Below are positions 9,660 through 18,985 of a stretch of 58,418 nucleotides of DNA, piece by piece. Under the pieces are notes generated by a model. The model was not told the origin of the DNA, did no database searches, and was given only the letters and a program-made list of their open reading frames with translations. The stretch spans positions 1 to 58,418 of the forward strand of contig CACWZI010000023.1 of NCBI GenBank assembly GCA_902765305.1, in the 5' to 3' direction. The DNA is from an uncultured Eubacteriales bacterium (lineage in GTDB: Bacteria; Bacillota; Clostridia; Christensenellales; Aristaeellaceae). Numbering within the stretch: position 1 is the first letter of the stretch; each line of letters begins with the position of its first letter. Position numbers and translations under genes: made by a program.

Positions 9660-12023
9660 ATGCTGCGATACGAAGCGCGTTGTTCCGATCCCGCTTTCCC
9701 CTGTCCGGAGGGCATGTCCCCGGCGCTGCACCGGCTGCTGGCGGGGCGGGGCGTCGATTCCGTTGAGGCGATGGAAGCGTTTTTGACCCCCGGCGTCGAC
9801 AGCCTGCACGATCCGATGCTTCTGTCGGACATGCCTGTGGTCACGGTGCGCATTCGTCGGGCCATGGACGCGGGCGAGGTCATCTGCGTGTACGGCGATT
9901 ACGACGTGGACGGCGTGTGCGCATCGGCCATACTGTCGGGCTGGCTGAAATCCCGGGGCGCGGACGCCAGGGTGTACCTGCCCTCCCGGCACAGCGAGGG
10001 CTATGGACTGAATGAGAACGCGATTCGCGAGATCGCTGGGTGGGCGAAGCTGCTGGTGACCGTGGACTGCGGCGTGACCAGCGTCGCGCTGGTGGCACTG
10101 GCGAAGTCCCTGGGGCTGGACGTGATCGTCACCGACCACCACCGGCCCCCGGAGGGCTCGCTGCCCGACTGCCCTGTGGTGAACCCGCTGCTGGCAGGCT
10201 ATCCCTTTCCCTCCCTCTGCGGCGCGGGGGTGGCATGGAAGGTCGTTTGGGCGCTGGGGGGCGAGGCAGAGGCCATGCCTTGGGTGGACGTGGCGGCGCT
10301 GGCCACGGTAGCGGACGTGGTGCCGCTGACCGGCGAAAACCGGGCCATCGTGCGCCTGGGGCTGGATGCCATCAATGAATCGCCGCGCACGGGTATCGCG
10401 GCGCTGATCGAGGCTGCGCGGCTGGCGGACAAGCGCATTACCGCTACGTCCATCGCCTTCCAGCTGGCGCCGCGGCTGAACGCGGGCGGTCGGCTGGGCT
10501 CGGCCATGCGCTCGCTGGCGTTGGTGATGGAGACGGACCCTGCCAGGGCCCAGGCAGAGGCGGAGGCACTGGAGGCGGAGAACACCCGCCGCAAAACCGT
10601 GGAGACCCTTATCCTCGCTGAGGCCGAGGCCCAGTTGAAGGGCTTCAACTTTGCCGCCCACCGGGCGCTGATCCTGGCGGGGGACGACTGGAATCCCGGC
10701 GTGATCGGGCTGGCGGCCTCCCGGCTGGTGGAGAAGTACAACTATCCCGTGGTATTGTTGGCAGGCGGGGGCGATGTGTTGACCGGTTCCTGCCGCAGCA
10801 TCGAGGGCGTGGACATACACGCGGCGCTGATGGGGTGCGCCGACGCGCTGGTGCGCTTCGGCGGCCACAAGCAGGCGGCGGGGCTGACCCTGCGGCCCGA
10901 GCGGCTTGAGGACTTTCGGGCGGCGATGGACGCCTGGCTTTGGGAGAACGTCGACCCGGCGGCCTACATCCCGGTGAAGCAGTACGACGCGGTGCTGGAT
11001 TTCGACGAGATCACGCCGCTGTTCATCACGTCGCTGGAGGCGCTGCAGCCCACCGGCTTCGGCAATCCGGCGCCGCTGTTCCGGGCCAGGGCCTCGGTGG
11101 TGGATGCCCGGGCCGTGGGGGCGGAGGGCGCCCATCTGAAGCTGACGCTGGCCCAGGGGGGACGGCGCTTGGGGGGCATCGCGTTTCGGGAGGGCGCCCG
11201 TGCCGGCGCGCTGGCCGACGACGTGGACGCGCTGTTCGTTCCCAAGCTGAATACCTGGATGGGGCGCACCGAGCCACAGCTGGAGGTGCGGGCACTGAGC
11301 GATGGGGGCGCGATGGGTCTTTTGTCGTCAAAAGTCATGGATGAATCCCGGATACAATGCGATTTCTTAACAGAGATCATCTATAATGAAAAAATACCCT
11401 CTGTTTTGCCGGCACTTCCGCAGCTGGATGAATCGACATTGGCCGACTGGATGGCGGAGCGCCCTCAGGGCACGTTGATTGTCACCTCAGACCTGACTTG
11501 CGCGGGTCGGCTTCTGCGCCTCGCGGGGGATTGCCCACCCGATCTGGTCGTGAGCGGTCTGCCGGAGGATCCCAGGGCGTTCAACGCCGTATGCGTCTGT
11601 CCACCCGTCGGGGCGCTTTCTCCCGGCTACGATCACGTCGTGCTGGCGGGCGTGCCGGGCCGGTGGCTGACGGAGGATGTGGCGAAGCGGGCCTTTCGAC
11701 TGCCGGAAATCCCGGCATGGACGGCACTGCTGCCGGATCTGGTGGCCATGCGGGAGGTCTACTTGGCGCTGATGCGCGTCGGGCGTCGCCCCGCCTGGTG
11801 TCCGACGCTGTGGCAGCTGGTCCACATGACGGCGGAGGAGGCCGGCACGGCGGATGTCACCGCCGCAGCGTCGATCCTGGCGATGGCTGACATGGGGCTG
11901 TTCAGGCTGGATCGATCGTCCCAGGCCTTTTCCGTCACCCGCAGCGACCGGGCGAAGGCCAGCCCCGAACAGAGCGCCGTGTGGCAGCTGATCCAGCAGT
12001 GGCGGGCGGGAAGCCTGGATTGA
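9660..12023 (+). CDS. recJ: Single-stranded-DNA-specific exonuclease RecJ
   Basis: A 787-residue DHH/DHHA1 phosphoesterase that degrades single-stranded DNA 5'-3' in recombination and mismatch repair. Motifs: YGDYDVDG at about residue 80 (metal ligands), VDCG, VTDHH (the DHH motif) near residue 155, ATVADVVPL, and FGGHKQAAG in DHHA1 near residue 400. An OB-like domain follows, then a C-terminal extension of about 200 residues of low conservation. ATG at 9660 has AAAGAGG six bases upstream. The secDF-recJ-rel-dtd order is common in Firmicutes. Confidence 0.95.
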   Translation: MLRYEARCSDPAFPCPEGMSPALHRLLAGRGVDSVEAMEAFLTPGVDSLHDPMLLSDMPVVTVRIRRAMDAGEVICVYGDYDVDGVCASAILSGWLKSRGADARVYLPSRHSEGYGLNENAIREIAGWAKLLVTVDCGVTSVALVALAKSLGLDVIVTDHHRPPEGSLPDCPVVNPLLAGYPFPSLCGAGVAWKVVWALGGEAEAMPWVDVAALATVADVVPLTGENRAIVRLGLDAINESPRTGIAALIEAARLADKRITATSIAFQLAPRLNAGGRLGSAMRSLALVMETDPARAQAEAEALEAENTRRKTVETLILAEAEAQLKGFNFAAHRALILAGDDWNPGVIGLAASRLVEKYNYPVVLLAGGGDVLTGSCRSIEGVDIHAALMGCADALVRFGGHKQAAGLTLRPERLEDFRAAMDAWLWENVDPAAYIPVKQYDAVLDFDEITPLFITSLEALQPTGFGNPAPLFRARASVVDARAVGAEGAHLKLTLAQGGRRLGGIAFREGARAGALADDVDALFVPKLNTWMGRTEPQLEVRALSDGGAMGLLSSKVMDESRIQCDFLTEIIYNEKIPSVLPALPQLDESTLADWMAERPQGTLIVTSDLTCAGRLLRLAGDCPPDLVVSGLPEDPRAFNAVCVCPPVGALSPGYDHVVLAGVPGRWLTEDVAKRAFRLPEIPAWTALLPDLVAMREVYLALMRVGRRPAWCPTLWQLVHMTAEEAGTADVTAAASILAMADMGLFRLDRSSQAFSVTRSDRAKASPEQSAVWQLIQQWRAGSLD

Positions 12024-12055
12024 ACGGGTCTATGAATTGGAAAGGAGGATCACAG

Positions 12056-14257
12056 ATGTCTGATACGACCATGAAGCCCTATATCAGCGCGGAAGAGTTG
12101 ATCGGGCGCATCCGAAAGTATCACCCGGACGACGACATGAGCCTGGTGCAGAGGGCCTATGAATACGCAGAAAAGGCCCATGCCGACCAGGTGCGCAAGT
12201 CCGGCGACCCCTATTTCTGCCATCCGGTGGCCGTGGCGGTGATCCTCACAGACCTGATGCTGGACGCGACGACCATCGCCGCGGGGCTGCTGCACGACTG
12301 CGTGGAGGATGTGGAGGGCTGCACGCTGGACGGCATCCGGCAGCTGTTTGGCGACGAGGTGGCCCTGCTGGTGGACGGCGTGACCAAGCTGAGCCAGCTG
12401 AACTTCGCCAACCGCGAGGAGGCCCAGGCGGAGACCCTGCGCAAGATGTTCCTGGCCATGGCGAAGGACATTCGCGTGGTGCTGATCAAGCTGGCGGACC
12501 GGCTGCACAACATGCGCACGCTGAAGTACCAGAAGCCCGAGCGCCAGGTGCCCATCGCCCGCGAGACGCTGGACATCTACGCGCCGCTGGCCCATCGGCT
12601 GGGCGTGTACACCGTCAAGTGGGAGCTGGAGGACCTGTCCCTGCGCTACATCGATCCCGAGGGCTACTATGAGCTGGTGCGCCTGGTGGGCATGAAGCGG
12701 GAGGAGCGGGAGCAGTTGATCGCCCAGGTGACCCAGGAGCTGAAGGCCCGGCTCACCGAGGCGGGCATCAAGTGCGAGATCGACGGTCGCCCGAAGCACT
12801 TCTACTCCATCTATAAAAAGATGAAGACCCAGAACAAGGCCTTCGACCAGATCATGGACCTGATCGCCGTGCGCGTCCTGGTGAACACCAAGCAGGACTG
12901 CTACTTCGCCCTGGGCATCGTCCACACCATATGGCCCCAGGTGCCGGGTCGCTTCAAGGACTACATCAGCATGCCCAAGGCCAACATGTACCAGTCGCTG
13001 CACACCACCGTGGTGAACCAGGGGCGCCCCTTCGAGGTGCAGATCCGCACCTTTGAGATGCACCGCACCGCGGAATACGGCATCGCGGCCCATTGGCGAT
13101 ACAAGGAGGGCAAGGCCGCCGACGAGCTGGACACCAAGCTCAGCTGGCTTCGCCGCATACTGGACTGGCAGTCGGACGCGAAGGACCCCGGCGATTTCAG
13201 CGAGCTTCTGAAGTTCGATCTGTTCGCGGACGAGGTGTTCGTGTTCACCCCCAGGGGCGACGTGGTGTCGCTGCCCAGAGGCGCGACGCCGCTGGACTTC
13301 GCCTACCGCATCCACTCCGCCGTGGGCAACCGCTGCATCGGCGCAAAGGTGAACGGGCGCATCGTGCCGCTGGCCCACCAGCTGCAAACCGGTGATTTTG
13401 TCGAGGTCATGACCTCCTCGTCCTCCCACGGGCCCAGCCGGGACTGGCTGAATATCGTCAAGACCAGCGAGGCCAAGGCCAAGATCCGGGCATGGCTGAA
13501 GAAGGAGCAGCGGGACGAGAACATCATCCACGGTCGTGAGCTGCTGGAGCGGGAGGCCAAGCGGCTGGGCTACAGCATGTCCCAGCTCAACAAGCCCGAG
13601 CTGGTGGAGACGCTGTACAAGCGCTATTCGGTGCAGAGCTACGACGACGTCTGCGCCATGGTGGGCTTCGGCGGACTGAGCACCGTGCAGGTGCTGAACC
13701 GCCTGATCGACGAATACAAGAAGCAGCACAAGAGCGAGGAGGTCGCTGCCCAGCTGACAGAGCAGCCTCCCGAGCCGCAGCCCCAGCCCAAGCGGGCGAA
13801 CACCGCCTCCAACGGCGTGATCGTCAAGGGGGAGAGCGGCATGCTGGTGCGCTTTGCCCGATGCTGCTCGCCGCTGCCGGGGGACAAGATCATCGGCTAC
13901 ATCACCCGCGGGCGCGGCGTATCGGTGCACCGGGCCGACTGTCCCAGCCTGAAGGATGCCGGCATGGAACAGGACCGGCTGATCGAGGTGGAGTGGGAGG
14001 ACCAGAATCCCAACGGCACCTACGAGGCGGAGATCCGGATCGTCTGCTACAACCGAACCGGCTTGCTGGCAGAGCTGTCGGTGATGTTCGCCTCGATGGA
14101 CGTGCCCGTCAGCGCCATATCGGCCAGGGCGCTGAAGGACAATACCTTCCTGTTCAACATTTCGCTGGTCATCAAGAATACCCAGCAGCTGGCCAAGATC
14201 ATACGCGACCTGCAGAAGTGGCCGGACATCATCGAGGTCAACCGCGTCAGCGGATAG
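12056..14257 (+). CDS. relA: Bifunctional (p)ppGpp synthetase/hydrolase Rel
   Basis: A 733-residue long RSH protein that makes and degrades the stringent-response alarmone. The HD hydrolase domain has FCHPVAVAV and LLHDCVEDV; the KLADRLHNMRT motif is intact. The synthetase domain has HFYSIYKKMK, RVLV, RFKDYIS and MYQSLHTTV. It is followed by TGS (DEVFVFTPRGDVVSLPRGAT), a helical/zinc-finger region with CCSPLPGD, and a C-terminal ACT domain. The ATG at 12056 follows AAAGGAGG by seven bases; upstream in-frame ATGs overlap recJ and are unlikely. Probably co-transcribed with recJ. Confidence 0.94.
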   Translation: MSDTTMKPYISAEELIGRIRKYHPDDDMSLVQRAYEYAEKAHADQVRKSGDPYFCHPVAVAVILTDLMLDATTIAAGLLHDCVEDVEGCTLDGIRQLFGDEVALLVDGVTKLSQLNFANREEAQAETLRKMFLAMAKDIRVVLIKLADRLHNMRTLKYQKPERQVPIARETLDIYAPLAHRLGVYTVKWELEDLSLRYIDPEGYYELVRLVGMKREEREQLIAQVTQELKARLTEAGIKCEIDGRPKHFYSIYKKMKTQNKAFDQIMDLIAVRVLVNTKQDCYFALGIVHTIWPQVPGRFKDYISMPKANMYQSLHTTVVNQGRPFEVQIRTFEMHRTAEYGIAAHWRYKEGKAADELDTKLSWLRRILDWQSDAKDPGDFSELLKFDLFADEVFVFTPRGDVVSLPRGATPLDFAYRIHSAVGNRCIGAKVNGRIVPLAHQLQTGDFVEVMTSSSSHGPSRDWLNIVKTSEAKAKIRAWLKKEQRDENIIHGRELLEREAKRLGYSMSQLNKPELVETLYKRYSVQSYDDVCAMVGFGGLSTVQVLNRLIDEYKKQHKSEEVAAQLTEQPPEPQPQPKRANTASNGVIVKGESGMLVRFARCCSPLPGDKIIGYITRGRGVSVHRADCPSLKDAGMEQDRLIEVEWEDQNPNGTYEAEIRIVCYNRTGLLAELSVMFASMDVPVSAISARALKDNTFLFNISLVIKNTQQLAKIIRDLQKWPDIIEVNRVSG

Positions 14258-14266
14258 TTTGGATAA

Positions 14267-14298
14267 ATGAGGAATTAGGAATGAGGAATGAGGAATGG
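14267..14298 (+). repeat. Short GAGGAAT direct repeats
   Basis: Four imperfect copies of the heptamer GAGGAAT or TAGGAAT between rel and dtd. The related string GAATTAGGAA also forms the arm of the terminator after secF, so the motif recurs in the genome. Confidence 0.6.
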
Positions 14299-14360
14299 AT
14301 GTGTAAATCCTGACGGATTTATTGGATTCATAATCGTTTCCTCTGAATGGAGAATACGCA

Positions 14361-14810
14361 ATGCGTGCAGTGATACAGAAGGTGACCCATGCCGGGGTCG
14401 TGGTCGAGGGCGAGACAGTGGGCAGCATCCAGGACGGCTATATGGTGCTGCTGGGGGCGGAGAACGGCGATACCGAGGCCGACGCCCGCTACTGCGCCGA
14501 GAAGATCGCCGGACTGCGGGTGTTCGAGGACGAAAACGACAAGATGAACCTGTCCCTGGCTGACGTGGGCGGCAGCGTGCTGCTGGTCAGCCAGTTTACG
14601 CTGCTGGCGGACGCTCGCCACGGGCGCAGGCCCGACTTCATACAAGCCGCCCGCCCCGAGGTGGCCGAGCCCCTGTGCGACTTGGTGAAAGCCATCATCG
14701 AGTCGAAGGGCATCCACGTGGAGACGGGACGCTTCCGCACCCACATGCAGGTCAGCCTGCTCAACGACGGCCCGGTGACGATATTGCTGGACAGCAGGAA
14801 GAAATTCTGA
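14361..14810 (+). CDS. dtd: D-aminoacyl-tRNA deacylase
   Basis: A 149-residue cytoplasmic proofreading enzyme that removes D-amino acids (and glycine from tRNA-Ala) from mischarged t[18 protein letters not shown] is the family start, SQFTLLAD carries the catalytic SQFTL motif, and NDGPVT is the cross-subunit Gly-Pro motif. Length is as expected. It sits directly after rel, as in many Firmicutes. Its last codons form part of a small palindrome (14802-14820). Confidence 0.95.
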   Translation: MRAVIQKVTHAGVVVEGETVGSIQDGYMVLLGAENGDTEADARYCAEKIAGLRVFEDENDKMNLSLADVGGSVLLVSQFTLLADARHGRRPDFIQAARPEVAEPLCDLVKAIIESKGIHVETGRFRTHMQVSLLNDGPVTILLDSRKKF

Positions 14811-14820
14811 TTCAGAATTT
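14802..14820. repeat. Palindrome spanning the dtd stop codon
   Basis: AAATTCTGA (14802-14810) pairs with TCAGAATTT (14812-14820). The AAATTCTGAT core recurs after the stop codons at 17662 and 26730, and a related TCTGATTTGTCG follows the gene ending at 35598. Confidence 0.7.
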
Positions 14821-14843
14821 ATCAACGCAACGGAGGGAACCCC

Positions 14844-15464
14844 ATGTCCATAGACATTCGCCGCGTGATCTGCGGCATGATCCAGGAAAACTGCTACATC
14901 GTTCAGGCCGAGGGGCGGGACGACTGCGTCGTCGTCGATCCTGGCGATGAATATCCCAAATTGAAGGCCGCCATCGGCGACAGGCGCGTGGGGGCCGTTT
15001 TGCTGACCCACGGCCACTTCGATCACATCATGGCGGCTGGGGAGATGGCGAGAGACTTCGGCGCGCCGGTGTACGTGGGCGCGGAGGACGCGGAGATGCT
15101 GAACGACATCACAAAGAGCGACTATACGGGCATGCTGGGCCTTACCCGGGCCGACTGGCCGGCGATCGACGCCGCGTCCTTTGGAGAGACGCTGTCCGTC
15201 TGCGGCATGGATTTTACCGTCCTGGCTACCCCCGGCCATTCCCGGGGCTCCGTGTGCCTGTACCTGAAGGACGAGGCCGTCCTGTTCAGCGGTGACACGC
15301 TGTTCCGCGCCGGCTATGGAAGGCTGGATCTGTACGGCGGCAAGATGGGCGCGATGCTCAAATCCCTGAAGCGCCTGTTCACCCTGCCCGGAGAGGTGGA
15401 GGTCTATCCCGGCCACGGCGATGCCACCACCATCGGCGAGGAAAAGGCAAGGTACCGCATATGA
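14844..15464 (+). CDS. Metallo-beta-lactamase-fold hydrolase (glyoxalase II-like)
   Basis: A 206-residue zinc hydrolase. THGHFDHIMAA is the HxHxDH metal motif at about residue 53; ATPGHSRGS gives the next histidine, SGDTLF the bridging Asp, and YPGHGDATT the last histidine. Such proteins hydrolyse thioesters such as hydroxyacylglutathione or bacillithiol analogues; the true substrate is unknown. Its end overlaps hemZ by four bases (ATGA). Confidence 0.85.
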   Translation: MSIDIRRVICGMIQENCYIVQAEGRDDCVVVDPGDEYPKLKAAIGDRRVGAVLLTHGHFDHIMAAGEMARDFGAPVYVGAEDAEMLNDITKSDYTGMLGLTRADWPAIDAASFGETLSVCGMDFTVLATPGHSRGSVCLYLKDEAVLFSGDTLFRAGYGRLDLYGGKMGAMLKSLKRLFTLPGEVEVYPGHGDATTIGEEKARYRI

Positions 15465-16972
15465 TTCGGATTGTCACCGACGAACCCCGGTTCTTCTCTG
15501 ACCTGGGAGACGTGTTGCGCCTGTTCTACGGCGACGTGACCGTCAGCCTGGAGGCGGGCGACGTGGTGTTCGAGCACCATTTTGCCGAAGCCGGCGGCCT
15601 CTGGACGGATACCTGGGCTTCCCAGGGCAAGCAGGTTGCGCTGTCAAGGCCCGTCAGCGACGATGCGCCGCTGGTGGTCAAGCGGCTGCGCAAGCGCCAG
15701 GTCAAGCAGGCGCTCTATGAGCTTCTGAAGGCATTGACGGGCATGCGTCCCCCCTGGGGCAGCCTGACCGGCATACGGCCCACCCGGCTGCTCTACGAGG
15801 CCATGGAGGCGGGCATGGGCCTGAAGGAGGCCGTGGCCTACGTGATCGAAACCTTCGACGTATCCCCGGACCGGGCCGGGCTGCTGGGGGAGATCGCTCA
15901 AATGCAGGAGGGGCTGCGGCTGGCCCCGGCCGGCTGCTTCGACCTGTACATCGGCATACCCTTCTGCAAGACCCGTTGCTCCTACTGCTCCTTCTCCTCC
16001 GGTGAGATCGGCGACGGCAGGCTGGTGGCGCCCTATGTGGACGCCCTGCTGCGGGAGATCGAACTGTGCAGGGCCATGATGGAACAGGCAGGCCTGCGCC
16101 TGCGAGCGGGCTACGTGGGCGGCGGCACACCCACGGCCATACCGCGGGACGATCTGGAGCGGATACTCGCCGCGGCCCAGGCGGCCTTTCCGGGGGCCGT
16201 GGAGTGGACGGTGGAGGCGGGCAGGCCGGACACCATCGACGAGGGCAAGCTGAGAATGCTGAAGGACAGGGGCGTGACCCGGATCTCCGTCAACCCCCAG
16301 ACCTTTAGTGACGATACGCTCGCCCGCATCGGCAGGGCCCACACCGGGCAGCAGACCGTCGAGGCGTACCGGCTGGCCCGGGCAATGGGCTTTGATGACG
16401 TCAACATGGATATCATCGCCGCCCTGCCCGGCGAGGGCGTGGCCGATTTCGCCCGCACGCTGGACGTGGTGCAGGACCTTGCCCCGGACAGCGTGACGGT
16501 CCATTCCTTGGCCATCAAGCGCTCCAGCCGCCTGCACGAGCAGCTGGCGGTGGCGGGCAACGGCTACGGCCAGGTATCCCGGGACGGCGCGGCGGAAATG
16601 ATCGCCATGGCCCGCCGGCGCCTGACCGGGGGCGGCTGGAAGCCCTATTACCTGTACCGGCAGAAGTACATGGCCGGGAACCTGGAAAACGTGGGCTACG
16701 CCAAGCCGGGCAAGGCCTGCCTGTACAACATCGGCAACATGGAAGAGACCGTCAGCGTGCTGGCGCTGGGCGCGGGGGCCATAACGAAGTGGCTGTTCGA
16801 TACTCGCGAATCGTCGGCGTACGACGACTTCAAAAGCCGTCACGACCATTCGGCGCTGAGGATCGAGCGCGCTCCCAACGTGCGCAACATCGCAGAATAC
16901 ATCGCCCGGGTGGACGAGATGGCCCAGCGGAAGCGGGATGTCATACTGAGGAAGTCGTTTGAAAATGTTTGA
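15461..16972 (+). CDS. hemZ: Oxygen-independent coproporphyrinogen III oxidase-like protein HemZ
   Basis: A 503-residue radical-SAM protein. GIPFCKTRCSYCSF gives the CxxxCxxC cluster near residue 170, and GGGTPTA follows as the SAM-binding GGGTP motif. The N-terminal extension of about 160 residues distinguishes HemZ from shorter HemN/HemW. It probably acts on tetrapyrroles under anaerobic conditions, but the function of HemZ in Clostridia without a full haem pathway is unclear. Overlaps the upstream hydrolase gene by four bases. Confidence 0.88.
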   Translation: MIRIVTDEPRFFSDLGDVLRLFYGDVTVSLEAGDVVFEHHFAEAGGLWTDTWASQGKQVALSRPVSDDAPLVVKRLRKRQVKQALYELLKALTGMRPPWGSLTGIRPTRLLYEAMEAGMGLKEAVAYVIETFDVSPDRAGLLGEIAQMQEGLRLAPAGCFDLYIGIPFCKTRCSYCSFSSGEIGDGRLVAPYVDALLREIELCRAMMEQAGLRLRAGYVGGGTPTAIPRDDLERILAAAQAAFPGAVEWTVEAGRPDTIDEGKLRMLKDRGVTRISVNPQTFSDDTLARIGRAHTGQQTVEAYRLARAMGFDDVNMDIIAALPGEGVADFARTLDVVQDLAPDSVTVHSLAIKRSSRLHEQLAVAGNGYGQVSRDGAAEMIAMARRRLTGGGWKPYYLYRQKYMAGNLENVGYAKPGKACLYNIGNMEETVSVLALGAGAITKWLFDTRESSAYDDFKSRHDHSALRIERAPNVRNIAEYIARVDEMAQRKRDVILRKSFENV

Positions 16973-16990
16973 TTCGGAGGGACCCTGCCC

Positions 16991-17662
16991 ATGCGACAAA
17001 GGAAGAAGGGCTTTTTCAGCGACAGGCGGCGTCTCATCGCCGCGATCGTCGTGGGGGCGCTGCTGCTGGCCGGGGCGCTGCTGCTGATCCTGAAGCTGAC
17101 CGAGCCCAAAGCGCCGGAGGAGCCCGACCCGAATCCCGTCGCTACCATCACCATGTCCGACGGCGCGCAGATGCGCTTCGAGCTGTACCCCGACAAGGCG
17201 CCCAACACCGTGGCCAACTTCATCAGTCTGGCCAACAGGGGCTTCTACAATGACCATGAATTTTTCCGCGTCGTGGCGGGCGTGCTCATACAGGGCGGCG
17301 ATCCGCAGGACAACGGCACTGGCGGCCCGGGATATACCATCAAGGGCGAGTTTGCCGAGAACGGCTTCAGCGGCAACGACATCTCGCACCTGCGCGGCAC
17401 GATTTCCATGGCCAGGCAGAGCGGCTACGACACCGCGGGCAGCCAGTTCTTCATCATGCAGGGCAGCTATCCCGAGTACGATGGAAAGTATGCCGCCTTT
17501 GGCCGCGCCGCGGACGATCAAACCCTGTCGGTGCTGGACGCCATTGCCGCCCAGCCCACCGACAGCACCTACCTGCCCCTGACCCGCCAGGTGATCCGCA
17601 GCATCAGCGTGAACACGTTCGGCGTGGACTATGGGGATCCGGAGAAGATTGAGGATGAGTGA
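16991..17662 (+). CDS. Membrane-anchored cyclophilin-type peptidyl-prolyl isomerase
   Basis: A 223-residue protein: basic N-terminus (MRQRKKGFFSDRRR), one transmembrane helix at about 15-37, a Pro-rich linker and an extracytoplasmic cyclophilin domain. The active-site segment reads FFRVVAGVLIQGGDP: the catalytic Arg and Gln are kept but the usual Phe after Gly is Val. GSQFFIMQGSYPEYDG is the second half of the site. It probably aids folding of exported proteins at the membrane surface. First of three cyclophilin genes in a row. Confidence 0.9.
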   Translation: MRQRKKGFFSDRRRLIAAIVVGALLLAGALLLILKLTEPKAPEEPDPNPVATITMSDGAQMRFELYPDKAPNTVANFISLANRGFYNDHEFFRVVAGVLIQGGDPQDNGTGGPGYTIKGEFAENGFSGNDISHLRGTISMARQSGYDTAGSQFFIMQGSYPEYDGKYAAFGRAADDQTLSVLDAIAAQPTDSTYLPLTRQVIRSISVNTFGVDYGDPEKIEDE

Positions 17663-17670
17663 GGTAAATT

Positions 17671-17701
17671 CTGATTTATCGGGCTTTGCTCGATAAATCA
17701 G
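17671..17701. repeat. Palindrome between cyclophilin genes 1 and 2
   Basis: Perfect 11-bp arms CTGATTTATCG (17671-17681) and CGATAAATCAG (17691-17701) with a 9-base loop. It lies just after the stop codon and shares the TCTGATTTRTCG core with copies near 26731 and 35638. Confidence 0.8.
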
Positions 17702-17720
17702 ACAGAGAGGAGCATACCCC

Positions 17721-18311
17721 ATGAAGAAGCTGTTTACACTGTTCCTATGCGCCCTGTTGCTCTGCGGCGCGTTCACTGCGTTTGCCGAGGCGGGCGCCCT
17801 GCCCGTCGCCACCATCGAGATGGCAAACGGTGACGTGATGAAGCTGGAGCTGTATCCCGACGTCGCCCCCAACACGGTGGCGAACTTCATCGAGCTGGCC
17901 AACGCCGGCTTCTACGACGGCCTGATCTTCCACCGGGTCATTCCCGGCTTCATGATCCAGGGCGGCGACCCCACCGGCACTGGCATGGGCGGACCCGGCT
18001 ACGGCATCAAGGGCGAGTTCGCGGCCAATGGCATCGAGAACAACCTGTCTCACGAGCGGGGCGTGATCTCGATGGCCAGGGCCCAGCACCCGAATTCCGC
18101 GGGCAGCCAGTTCTTCATCATGCACGCCGACTATCCGGCGCTGGACGGCCAGTACGCCGCCTTTGGCCGGGTGATCGAGGGCATCGAGGCCGTGGACCAT
18201 GTGGCCGCCGTCTCAACCGACGCCAACGACCGCCCCGCGGAGGACCAGGTGATTAAGTCCATCCGCGTGGAGACCAACGGCGTGGATTACGCCGTCGAAA
18301 AGATCCAGTAA
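17721..18311 (+). CDS. Secreted cyclophilin-type peptidyl-prolyl isomerase
   Basis: A 196-residue protein with a cleavable signal peptide (MKKLFTLFLCALLLCGAFTAFAEA, cut near residue 22-24) and a complete cyclophilin domain. FHRVIPGFMIQGGDP holds the catalytic Arg, Phe, Met and Gln, and GSQFFIMHADYPALDG completes the pocket. Expected to fold proteins outside the membrane. It is close to the third gene in sequence, so the pair probably arose by duplication followed by gain or loss of the signal peptide. Confidence 0.92.
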   Translation: MKKLFTLFLCALLLCGAFTAFAEAGALPVATIEMANGDVMKLELYPDVAPNTVANFIELANAGFYDGLIFHRVIPGFMIQGGDPTGTGMGGPGYGIKGEFAANGIENNLSHERGVISMARAQHPNSAGSQFFIMHADYPALDGQYAAFGRVIEGIEAVDHVAAVSTDANDRPAEDQVIKSIRVETNGVDYAVEKIQ

Positions 18312-18336
18312 TCTATCGCAACAGGAGGATATCACC

Positions 18337-18861
18337 ATGAGCAATCCCATTGTCACCATCGAGATGGCCAACGGCGGCGTCATCAAGGCGGAGCTGTTTC
18401 CCGAGATCGCGCCCAATACCGTGGCGAACTTCGTGAATCTGGTTGAATCCGGCTTCTACGACGGCCTGATCTTCCACCGGGTCATCCCCGGCTTTATGAT
18501 CCAGGGTGGCGACCCCCAGGGCACCGGCATGGGTGGCCCCGGCTATACCATCAAGGGCGAGTTCGCCCGCAACGGCTTCCGGCAGAACAACCTGAAGCAC
18601 AGCCGCGGCGTGCTGTCCATGGCCCGCAGCATGATGCCCAACTCCGCGGGCAGCCAGTTCTTCATCATGCACGCCGACGCGCCCCACCTGGACGGCGACT
18701 ACGCCGCCTTCGGCAGGGTGATCGAGGGCATGGACGTGGTGGACGCCATCGCCGGCACCCCCACGGGCTTCCAGGACCGCCCGGTGCAGGAGCAGCGCAT
18801 CAAAAAGGCCACCGTGGACACCTTCGGTGAGACCTACAGGGTGGAAAAGTACGGGCAATAA
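18337..18861 (+). CDS. Cytoplasmic cyclophilin-type peptidyl-prolyl isomerase
   Basis: A 174-residue cyclophilin without signal peptide, beginning MSNPIVTIEMANGGVIKAEL. The active site FHRVIPGFMIQGGDP and GSQFFIMHAD are intact. Located 25 bases after the secreted paralogue with its own AGGAGG. Last gene of the run; a terminator follows. Confidence 0.93.
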   Translation: MSNPIVTIEMANGGVIKAELFPEIAPNTVANFVNLVESGFYDGLIFHRVIPGFMIQGGDPQGTGMGGPGYTIKGEFARNGFRQNNLKHSRGVLSMARSMMPNSAGSQFFIMHADAPHLDGDYAAFGRVIEGMDVVDAIAGTPTGFQDRPVQEQRIKKATVDTFGETYRVEKYGQ

Positions 18862-18876
18862 TTCAGAGACGGGCAG

Positions 18877-18914
18877 GGCCCTCCACTGTCACAGCCGACA
18901 GGGGAGGGCCTTTT
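18877..18914 (+). terminator. Terminator after the cyclophilin genes
   Basis: GGCCCTCC (18877-18884) pairs with GGAGGGCC (18903-18910), with an inner CTGTC/GACAG stem, then TTTT. Confidence 0.8.
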
Positions 18915-18985
18915 GGTGCTTTCACGGAAAGTGGGTTGAAATCCATTTTGGCATAGGCGGGTTCATTGGAGTGTGGGTTTTGCGT

